Below are positions 21,400 to 32,400 of a DNA stretch of 64,000 nucleotides, piece by piece. Source of the DNA: Liolophura sinensis. Its lineage: Eukaryota > Mollusca > Polyplacophora > Chitonida > Chitonidae. How positions within the stretch are numbered: the first letter of the stretch is position 1; each line of letters begins with the position of its first letter. Location: the NCBI RefSeq assembly GCF_032854445.1, contig NC_088306.1, forward strand, positions 26,633,764 to 26,697,763, read 5' to 3'. The notes under the pieces were generated by a model. That model was given only the letters and a program-made list of their open reading frames with translations. It ran no database searches and was not told the DNA's origin. A program made the translations under genes and the position numbers.

Positions 21400-22200
21400 T
21401 TATCAGTTGAATTGACCTCTCATGGCAGACCATTTTTTATCAAATGTGTTAACACTACGGTTAATAGTCGCTAAGTTTTTTTCCATAATAGATGTACATA
21501 GTTCCTCCAGTAACTGGGGAAAGTTATTAATATTTAAACTGATATATCTAAATGCACTGTTATATACATATTTCTTTGCAAAAAGTACAACAAAATTTAT
21601 TAAATATTCATGTTGACCAGATACTGCTATTGTTTTTGAATTATTTAACTTTTTAGATAGTCCTGCGGTAATCTCCAACCATGATTGGAACTCTAACCTG
21701 AGAGATTTTACCACTTGGCAAAAAAATTAGATAGATGCTGAATGATTTTCTGTTTCTATCGTGAAAAAACAACACGTATCGAAATCTTTCTTGTCATATT
21801 TGTGAGAGATACGGGATACGCGAAGGAGCAACTTATCTTAAAAATGTCTCAGATTTGCTTTTCCTATGCAAGAAAGAACGGTCATGAAAATATTTTTGGT
21901 ATATTTCGCACGTCGTCTAGGTGAGGAATCGTTTTCTCTTCACATACAGACTGTCATTCTTTAATTGGGTTTATCTTATTAAACATTTTGTAAAACTGTT
22001 GACATGTAATTTGTTTGAAGCTCGTTGAAAAATTTTGCTGTTTAAGAATTTATCGTATGTCCTATAAATATTTCATGCATTTTACATATGAGTTTCTTAT
22101 ACATATACACATTTTTCAGGTGAGTATTATACCATATCGGTTCATTCCAAATATCTGACGATGTAGTTGGTCTGATATTTTTTCTCAGAATTCTCCACTC
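21400..22200 (-). pseudogene. LINE C-terminal remnant
   Basis: On the minus strand, from about 22200 down, pieces resemble the region after the RT domain of L1/Tx1-like elements: an IWYNTHLKN-like block, a degraded Cys/His segment (CEEKTIPHL) and a terminal block (EYLINFVVLFAKKYVY, then FDKKWSAM) in the frame at 21403-21714. Only the last block is in one open frame. The clade is uncertain. Confidence 0.45.
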
Positions 22201-22380
22201 TTAAAATGTTTCTTCCTAAAAGGGGTTTAGAATGTCTTATAACTATTGGTCATCAGGGCCTGTGTCTGGCAATTGGTATTGTTAATGGTGAAGGTCACAT
22301 AAAATTTCATAATGCTCAGATGAAAGAGTGCAATAAGTTAGTTGTAAATGTCGTCTTTTTTCCACTTTTCTTCGAAAACC

Positions 22381-22455
22381 AGGTTTCCCCGTACCATAAT
22401 GCTGGCCTCCGTTGTGTAAGTGAAATATTCTTAAAACATCAATAAAATAAATAAG
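22381..22455 (+). mobile_element. SINE, family A, 3' end only
   Basis: Starts at GGTTTCCCCGTACCATAATG and ends in AATAAAATAAATAAG; the head is missing. Confidence 0.7.
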
Positions 22456-23342
22456 AGAAAAAGACACCTGAAAATATTTTATGTATCATCGGTATTTGGG
22501 ATCACCGTTTGGTATGTACGCTCTCTGTATAATAATGTTCTAAATGAGGATGTAACACATTTTTAATAAATATATTTGCACTTGAATTTGGCCAACCTGG
22601 ATTTTGATCATATTTATATTTTTAATATATTCACCTATAATATTATCCTATACAGACTAATTGTAGAACAAATTTACATTACTATGTTTATTAGACATGC
22701 ACCACATTTTGATACATGAGAACATATTATGTAAAAATGATAAATATTTTATGGTGATCTCAAATACCTAACACACAACAAATATTCAAATACCCTCAAA
22801 TACCGAAAAAATATTAAAGACCACATTTGCGATTAAGTCTTGGCGCTCTTTTATCTGATTTTGGCATCGTTTTTATGTTTCCCTCTCCTGTAAAACTTTT
22901 TATCCACTACTTACTTTCTGGTGTCTGAGTTCAAACCACGATATCATACCCAAGACAACTTAGGGATGTTACGGTGTAATAAAGTTACGGTATTGAGCAT
23001 ATGACGTTCTCCACACTGTAATCTTTTTATTCTATCCTTTTAGCCATCCATCCAAACTAGTGAAGAACGACATTTGTTGATATGACTTAGCTTCTAAGTA
23101 TTATCCATATTTTATACAATTTCGAAGTTCTCTTATTAAAGGAATGTTATTTGTGAAATGATTATGTAAGGTTTGTTTCTTTCTAAAGCCGAAACCCGGT
23201 TTGAAAGCTTTATGCGATGTAAAATTTCTAAAAGTAACTCAATGCGTGGTTTTGAGCTGCATTTGACAGCAAAAGTTAAGCTGTACCCAGTTCCTTTAGA
23301 AATTCAGTGAAGTCACATATCCTTGTTTTTTTCGTTTTTAAG
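22456..23342. other. Upstream region of the lectin-family gene
   Basis: No open frame or repeat was recognised. The promoter of the gene starting at 23343 should lie here or just upstream, but no convincing core-promoter element can be named. Confidence 0.35.
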
Positions 23343-23403
23343 ATGATGTCACTGTACCCTTGTTTCGCACTGACGACTTTGCTGTCACATTTTCTGGCCA
23401 CCA
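23343..23403 (+). CDS. Exon 1: signal peptide
   Basis: Encodes MMSLYPCFALTTLLSHFLAT, a short hydrophobic leader, and ends in phase 1 at a strong donor (A/GTAAGT at 23404). The exon is only 61 nt of coding sequence, too short for routine open-frame searches. Confidence 0.7.
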
Positions 23404-26400
23404 GTAAGTTTTTTTTAATGTTTTAACTGTGCAAAAACTATAAATCATGATTCTGCTGGTGGACTAAGCATCCCAGAGGCCTGGCCCATTTGCATTGTCT
23501 TAATGTGATTGTATGCTAAATGTGATGAAAATACGACATTGAGTAATTCTAGACCAGTGACATCTAATAAATTGCAATCAATATCACTGTATGTTTTTAC
23601 CTAAGCCTGCAAAGGCTATGGTGCTGTGGGGGTGTAAATTCATAGTATTTAAGAATTTACATGAACAGTTAGATTAAAACCCTAACTGACGTAACTCAAC
23701 AAGAGGCCGTACTTTACCGGTTATGTGTGACCATTTGCCAGTTATCACACTGTCAGCACTGCGCTGGTATTACTCTCTATGTTGTTAAACTTTAATTATA
23801 TTTGCTCAGTTATTTGATTGGCATTTCGCTAAAAAAATGTAGTTAGAACCAGTGCATTATTTCTACCTAATTCTGCTTCGGCTGTCATGCGAGGGTTTTA
23901 TAAATTGCTGGTATTAAAGCATTTACATAAACAGTTGCAATAAAATCCTAACTGGACAAAGCGGACCGTTCGTCACTGCTTGCACGTGATCATTTGTCAA
24001 TTACCACACTGTCGTCACAGCTCTAGTTTCAATATATAGATTTTCTGTCTATTAATGGAGAAAATTTCAATTTCAACTCAAAAATGTATATCTCGAAAAT
24101 TTCGTGTCTAACTGGCATATCAACTGGAGAGGGGGGGGCAAACCTGACTGGACTGTATGGGTAGAGCAAATCTGTATTTATTTATTTATTTGACCGGTGT
24201 TTTACGAATATAACTCAGGAATCTCAAGAATATTTCACTAATACGACAGCGGCCAGCATTATGGTTGGTTGAAACCCACGACCATCCGCAGGACGCTGGC
24301 AGACCTTCCCACTTACGGCCGGAGAGGAAGCCAGCATGAGCTGGACTTGAACTCACAGCGACCGCATTGGTGAGAGACTCCTGGGTCATTACGCTGCGCT
24401 AGCGCGCTAACCAACTGAGCCAAGGAGGCCACAGAGCAAGTCTGAGTGAACTGTATGGGTAGAGCAAGTCTGAGTGAACTGTATGGGTAGAGCTAGTCTG
24501 AGTGAACTGTATGGGTAGAGCAAGTCTGAGTGAACTGTATGGGTAGAGCTAGTCTGAGTGAACTGTATGGGTAGAGCAAGTCTGAGTGAACTGTATGGGT
24601 AGAGCAAGTCTGAGTGAACTGTATGGGTAGAGCTAGTCTGAGTGAACTGTATGGGTAGAGCAAGTCTGAGTGAACTGTATGGGTAGAGCAAGTCTGAGTG
24701 AACTGTATGGGTAGAGCAAGTCTGAGTGAACTGTATGGGTAGAGCAAGTCTGAGTGAACTGTATGGGTAGAGCAAGTCTGAGTGAACTGTATGGGTAGAG
24801 CTAGTCTGAGTGAACTGTATGGGTAGAGCTAGTCTGAGTGAACTGTATGGGTATAGCAAGTCTGAGTGAACTGTATGGGTAGAGCAAGTCTGAGTGAACT
24901 GTATGGGTAGAGCAAGTCTGAGTGAACTGTATGGGTAGAGCAAGTCTGAGTGAACTGTATGGGTATAGCAAGTCTGAGTGAACTGTATGGGTAGAGCTAG
25001 TCTGAGTGAACTGTATGGGTAGAGCTAGTCTGAGTGAACTGTATGGGTAGAGCAAGTCTGAGTGAACTGTATGGGTAGAGCTAGTCTGAGTGAACTGTAT
25101 GGGTAGAGCAAGTCTGAGTGAACTGTATGGGTAGAGCTAGTCTGAGTGAACTGTATGGGTAGAGCAAGTCTGAGTGAACTGTATGGGTAGAGCAAGTCTG
25201 AGTGAACTGTATGGGTAGAGCTAGTCTGAGTGAACTGTATGGGTAGAGCAAGTCTGAGTGAACTGTATGGGTAGAGCTAGTCTGAGTGAACTGTATGGGT
25301 AGAGCAAGTCTGAGTGAACTGTATGGGTAGAGCAAGTCTGAGTGAACTGTATGGGTAGAGCAAGTCTGAGTGAACTGTATGGGTAGAGCTAGTCTGAGTG
25401 AACTGTATGGGTAGAGCTAGTCTGAGTGAACTGTATGGGTAGAGCTAGTCTGAGTGAACTGTATGGGTAGAGCAAGTCTGAGTGAACTGTATGGGTAGAG
25501 CAAGTCTGAGTGAACAGCATGGGTATAGCAAGTCTGAGTGAACTGTATGGGTAGAGCTAGTCTGAGTGAACTGTATGGGTAGAGCAAGTCTGAGTGAACC
25601 GTATGGGTAGAGCAAGTCTGAGTGAACTGTATGGGTAGAGCAAGTCTGAGTGAACTGTATGGGTAGAGCAAGCCTGAGTAAACTGTATGGGGTAGAGCAA
25701 GTCTGAGAGAACAGCATGGGTATAGCAAGTCTGAGTAAACTGTATGGATAGAGTGCACAGGGTAATCCCTTGAACTCCGCAAACTACCTGACAACCCTTC
25801 TAATTGCAGGTATGCTGTTATCAATTTATTCGATGTGTCTGCCATAGAATTACTCAAATGTAACCTCTATACATGTAAAAGGTAACAGCGTAAACACAAA
25901 GTATAGGAGTATCCGTTGCATGTTTTTTTCGTTGTGTGTGTTGTTTTTTTTTTTCGAAAGAAATTTGCGGGCATGGTATGTGGCTCATCCAGAAGTTTAA
26001 AGAAGAAGCCAGCGCGTTCATTTTTCTGACTATTTATCTGATAAATTTACGAAGGTCCTATTTCATGGAAGTTGTCCCTTGATACATAATGGACACACGT
26101 CTGGAGAGTAAGAACACAGAAGCGACAGTGTGATACTTGACAAATGGACAAGCGTAGCAGATAAAATGTAACTCGGGATTTTACTCTAAGTGTGCATGTA
26201 AACTGCCAAAGGGGCAACCACTGATATGTCCCCGAGCCTTAGTACAATTATTTTGAAAAATCCAATGACAAAATGGCAATCTATTACTTTTAAAAAACAA
26301 TTGTGTAGAAAACATACACAAGATGTGTACTACGTGCACACATTAATTGTAACGAATTTGAAAAGGAAAAATGATTATGGCTTAACGCCATATGGCCATA

Positions 26401-29400
26401 TTTCAGCCATATCGTGGCGAGATTTGAAAAGGAACATTAATATGTACCGAGCATACATCTTTATATACGTACACATTTTGTACACAAACAGATGTGTACG
26501 AAACTGTACTTGTCAAGACATAATCTACTTGCAAGGAATTACAGGAAAATTGTTCTTTTCATTTATATTGTAAGGCCTTGCTCTTACTGTTTGTTGAGCC
26601 TTGGTGACAGTAAGTACTGATCGACAATGCCGTGCAGCCAATGCTTATTAAATAAAGTAATAAATAATTAAAAGTGTGAAAATAAAATAAATAAAGTTGT
26701 TCTTCACCTATATGTTGTGCATACACGTACGTCAATGTGTCATGTCGGAGGTTGACACTGCGCTAACCAACTGAGCCAAGGAGGCCACAGAGCAAGTCTC
26801 AGTAAACTGTATGGGTAGAACAAGTCTGAGTGAACTGTATGGGTAGAGCAAGTCTGAGTGAACTGTATGGGTAGAGCTAGTCTGAGTGAACTGTATGGGT
26901 AGAGCAAGTCTGAGTGAACTGTATGGGTAGAGCAAGTCTGAGTGAACTGTATGGGTAGAGCTAGTCTGAGTGAACTGTATGGGTAGAGCAAGTCTCAGTG
27001 AACTGTATGGGTAGAGCTAGTCTGAGTGAACTGTATGGGTAGAGCAAGTCTGAGTGAACTGTATGGGTAGAGCAAGTCTGAGTGAACTGTATGGGTAGAG
27101 CTAGTCTGAGTGAACTGTATGGGTAGAGCTAGTCTGAGTGAACTGTATGGGTATAGCAAGTCTGAGTGAACTGTATGGGTAGAGCAAGTCTGAGTGAACT
27201 GTATGGGTAGAGCAAGTCTGAGTGAACTGTATGGGTAGAGCAAGTCTGAGTGAACTGTATGGGTAGAGCAAGTCTGAGTGAACTGTATGGGTAGAGCTAG
27301 TCTGAGTGAACTGTATGGGTAGAGCTAGTCTGAGTGAACTGTATGGGTAGAGCAAGTCTGAGTGAACTGTATGGGTAGAGCTAGTCTGAGTGAACTGTAT
27401 GGGTAGAGCTAGTCTGAGTGAACTGTATGGGTAGAGCTAGTCTGAGTGAACTGTATGGGTAGAGCAAGTCTGAGTGAACCGTATGGGTAGAGCAAGTCTC
27501 AGTGAACTGTATGGGTAGAGCAAGTCTGAGTGAACCGTATGGGTAGAGCTAGTCTGAGTGAACTGTATGGGTAGAGCAAGTCTGAGTGAACTGTATGGGT
27601 AGAGCTAGTCTGAGTGAACTGTATGGGTAGAGCAAGTCTGAGTGAACTGTATGGGTAGAGCTAGTCTGAGTGAACTGTATGGGTAGAGCAAGTCTGAGTG
27701 AACTGTATGGGTAGAGCAAGTCTGAGTGAACTGTATGGGTAGAGCAAGTCTGAGTGAACTGTATGGGTAGAGCAAGTCTGAGTGAACTGTATGGGTAGAG
27801 CTAGTCTGAGTGAACTGTATGGGTAGAGCAAGTCTGAGTGAACTGTATGAGTAGAGCAAGTCTGAGTAAACTGTAAGGGTAGAGCAAGTCTGAGTGAACT
27901 GTATGGGTAGAGCAAGTCTGAGTGAACTGTATGGGTAGAGCAAGTCTGAGTGAACTGTATGGGTAGAGCAAGTCTGAGTGAACTGTATGGGTAGAGCAAG
28001 TCTGAGTGAACTGTATGGGTAGAGCAAGTCTGAGTGAACTGTATGGGTAGAGCAAGTCTGAGTGAACTGTATGGGTAGAGCTAGTCTGAGTGAACTGTAT
28101 GGGTAGAGCTAGTCTGAGTGAACTGTATGGGTAGAGCAAGTCTGAGTGAACTGTATGGGTAGAGCAAGTCTGAGTGAACTGTATGGGTAGAGCAAGTCTG
28201 AGTGAACTGTAAGGGTAGAGCAAGTCTGAGTGAACTGTATGGGTAGAGCAAGTCTGAGTGAACTGTATGGGTAGAGCAAGTCTGAGTGAACTGTATGGGT
28301 AGAGCAAGTCTGAGTGAACTGTATGGGTAGAGCAAGTCTGAGTGAACTGTATGGGTAGAGCAAGTCTGAGTGAACTGTATGGGGTAGAGCAAGTCTGAGT
28401 GAACTGTATGGGTAGAGCAAGTCTGAGTGAACTGTATGGGTAGAGCTAGTCTGAGTGAACTGTATGGGTAGAGCAAGTCTGAGTGAACTGTATGGGTAGA
28501 GCAAGTCTGAGTGAACTGTATGGGTAGAGCAAGTCTGAGTGAACTGTATGGGTAGAGCTAGTCTGAGTGAACTGTATGGGTAGAGCAAGCCTGAGTGAAC
28601 TGTATGGGTAGAGCTAGTCTGAGTGAACTGTAAGGGTAGAGCAAGTCTGAGTGAACTGTATGGGTAGAGCAAGTCTGAGTGAACTGTATGGGTAGAGCAA
28701 ATCTGCGTGAACTGTATGGGTAGAGCAAGTCTGAGTGAACTGTATGGGTAGAGCAAGTCTGAGTCTTGTTTACACTTTTTTGTATACTTTCGTCTGACGT
28801 CGTCACTATCGGATAGTATTTCACAGTGATGCCTTCTCTTGTAGGTGCTGTGACACGAGTTACAAATTTGACCTTTGTACTTCAGTCAGTGACGTGGAAT
28901 GACGCTCGTGTTGCTTGTCATGGTATGAGCGGCTATCTTATTGAAATTCATAACGAGGCTAGAATGAATGCCATTGTGCACATCATGGACACATATTGGG
29001 CTCATCGCACAGAGTAAGTCTTGCTGTGTCGCTGTTGTAATGTGCAAGTATATATATAAAAAAGTTTTACATAAATATACTTACTTCAAAGCATGTACCA
29101 TCCAAAGAATAAGATAAATATTTGATTATTTTCATCTAGTCTTTTTACCAATCCTTTAAATGTTACATATATTAGTTTGTAGCATTTGTAGAAATATAAG
29201 GTTAACATCTTCAGTCATATTTGTCAAAGCATGTATCACCTTTCCAGAGTTTCCTTTTGCGCAAACTTAGGTTGAAACAAAGCATATGTTTATTCTTAGA
29301 TATTATGGCATATCCATTGGTTTGGCCGATGCAAGGTTGGATGGTGTTCCAAATAGAGTCTGGGCAGAAACATGTGACGCTTTCAATCCAAGTTTCTGGG

Positions 29401-32400
29401 GGCCACTGCAAAATTTTGATAGTCAAATCTTCAGACCATGCGCCAAGATATACAACAGCCCTCCCATATGGGGTAGGGCGAAGTGCGAATGGCCTAGACC
29501 GTTTCTTTGTGAACACAATTCAGGTAAACAACACAATTATATGTATTTATTTATGTAGCTGATGTTTTATGCAGTATTCAAGAATATTTCACTTATACGA
29601 CGGCGGCCAGCATTATGGTGGGAGGAAACCGAGCATACCCCGGGAGAAAACCACAAACATCCGCAGGTTGCTGGATGTGTGGTCGAACACAATATTTTCT
29701 TCAATTGAGCCTTACACTTTTGACTGTCGGAATGTATGCCGATGATGTTCATTTAGGTTCGGTTACACGTAGTAAATGAACGCGTTCATGAAACATCATC
29801 AGAATGTGTGATGACGTCACCACCCTTCAAGAACCTGTTCTACGTTTATGAAGTAAACGTAAAAGGAGATCCTCGTTTTCACGTTAAAGACGTGCACAGT
29901 TTTTTTTAAATATCTTTCTGAGAAATAAAACACTCTGATTTCAATAAAGCATGTATGAATCACGAATGTGTATTGAACAGTGTATGCATTTTGTATCTGT
30001 CTGCTTGGACAGGGTGATTTGTAACTCCAACCTAAAAGGCCGTGCCTGGTATGGTATGTTGGTCGCTTGATTGGTGTTTAACGCCGTACTCAAAAATATC
30101 TCACTTATACGACGGCGGCCAGCATTATGGTGGGAGGAAACCGGGCAGAGCCCGGGGGAAACCCATGACCATCCGCAGGTTGCTGAGAGACTTTCCCACT
30201 TACGGCCGGAGAGGAAGCCAGCATGAGCTGGACTTGAACTCACAGCGGCCGCATTGGTGAGAGACTCCTTACTTACATAACAAAATAACCTTGTTTAACT
30301 TTCCTTGATGACGTGCACATTTTGTCCACCAATATAGTGTGCAAGTGTGTACGTCGTCATATGCTTTGGGAAATCATGGACAGTACAGTAGACACAAGGC
30401 AGTTAAAAAGGGTATATCTGCCCGGGTACCCTCTAACTTCAAGTTAAGTCAACCGTGTTACATTTTGGTTTTCTAAAATAGGATAACGCCATTTAAGCCC
30501 TTCAAATTTCTAGCTTTCGCAGTAGTTGATTTACCGGCTATAGAAATTACATGACGAGAATTAGTTTTGTTTTGGTATATATCTCATCAAGTTACAAAAC
30601 ATAAACAAAACACTGAGGCAAATTCGGAATTACCGCATCAATACATACCGGAATTCGTAAGAGTTCTACCTAAAGTCGAATCTAGTTGTAACGCCACATA
30701 TTCTGCCTAAAGCGAGATCTGACAGTTATTACCGAATGTGTGATCATTGAAAACATATTGCAATTCAGATCAGTCATTTCAAATTTAAGGAAAATCTGAT
30801 CATTTGTTCTTGAGAAGATGTTTAAATGTTTCTGACAAAATCCAATATGGCCGCTAGAAAAATCGAAATGCTGTTCCAATCCAAGGGGATGTTGCTCCAA
30901 CATATTAAGATATTCAGCCAAACGGTCTGGCTTAAAACTGCGAACAAAGTCCAATAAATATAAACTAGAACTGCATGCCGTTTCCGAAATAATGTGGAGA
31001 TCGGGTTTGAGTCTCAAGTAAACAGAAAACAAAACAAAAACAGACGATTATGCCATGATGGACTTTAATAAACCGTGGTATTCGTTACGGGAACTGCTAG
31101 CACAAAATGTTCATACGTTCCAATGAACTTTGTCATGCTAATCAAACCATTTCGTCGCTGTCAATATACAATGTAAAACTACACTTTTATAGCTAACACA
31201 AGGTCACACATAACCTCTTGCTAACTGACCTCAGTTACGGGATTTATTCCAAATGTTCATGGCTTAATTACGCACGACTATGTAAGAGAATAGAGTGATC
31301 ATTGTGCATGCTTTTATGCAGATATTCATGTAGCCGAGCTATCCAGAGGTCATTTGTTACATATCAGTTTACATATTAACAAGAGCATATTTCTAAATTC
31401 TGCGCAAGTTTTCATGTCGTCTTGGACTCAGTCCCCTTGTTAAGTGAATACCACATAATTAATTGTAAGATGTCCATGGTAATTATAGTGAGATACAAAC
31501 AAATATATTTGTCCTGCCGAATGGTATTCCTCAGCCCTCTACAAAGGGGAGCAGTGCTCGCTACCTACTTAAATAACAATACCACTGATTCAATAACAAC
31601 ACCAGTAATCCTGAATAATCAAAGTTGACATTGCTATTCCAACATTTAGAGGCTGTTTTATGAGTTACATGAATTGTTTCCCTTTGCAGAGGGCTGAGGA
31701 ACCCCATTGCATTAAGTAAACATCCAATAGCATGGTGTCACAGAAACGTGCAGGTGTTAATATGCTTCACACAAACAAAGGTTAGTAAAGGTCAGTGTTC
31801 AAGAATAAATGCTTAACATTTAGACATTTGGATCTAGCGTTAAGAAAAATTGGCAAATAAATCTTTCCACTCCAAAGAAGTAGCTTTTTGTTTTGCGTTT
31901 AAGATGAGATATGTCCGTATGAGGCTCTTCCTGATACCAGCCTTGCAGCCGATGGTATTCTGTTGAATAGTACCACTACCCGGATGTTGCCATCGGATTG
32001 TTTTAACATGTGTAACAACAACGTCACTGATGACCACGTGGAATGCTGGGCTGTCAACATTAACCCGGCTACAGGCGAATGTGTGATCTACTACACAGCA
32101 GACCCGTACCTTGCAACTGACGTCTCTTATCAGTATTACAATCCAGACTGGATGCTGCATATCAAGCAATGCTACAATGGTGAGTTGTTATAAGTTATCT
32201 ACGTATTGAGAAAGGTATATTGAGATTTAGACCCTGGGCAGGAATTTCAACCGTGAGCAGCCCATATACCTTTCTCAACACGCGGATAGCGATTTTGTCC
32301 CTACACTATTTATAAAATAGAAAGCCAGTTTGTAAAGTTGAGCTGAGAAAAAATCGTGCTATCTATGTCGACTGCAGACAGCGGTGGTATGGTAGCCCGA

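Noticed and set aside
24433-28764. CRISPR array, because of regular 28-bp repeats
   Set aside because: The repeats are directly adjacent without unique spacers, and the surroundings are eukaryotic introns and SINEs.
24407-28824. Long minus-strand open frames with a repeated protein (LLYPYSSLRLALPIQFTQ)
   Set aside because: They are the translation of the 28-bp minisatellite, open in several frames at once, and lie within an intron. No start context, splice sites or codon bias supports a gene.
29211-29562. Alternative frames over lectin exon 3 (minus 29211-29516, plus 29221-29562)
   Set aside because: Shadows of the exon in other frames. Only the frame used in 29300-29523 joins in phase with exons 2 and 4.
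30682-31032. A 116-codon minus-strand frame in intron 3
   Set aside because: No recognisable domain, no splice or start support. Left as unassigned sequence.
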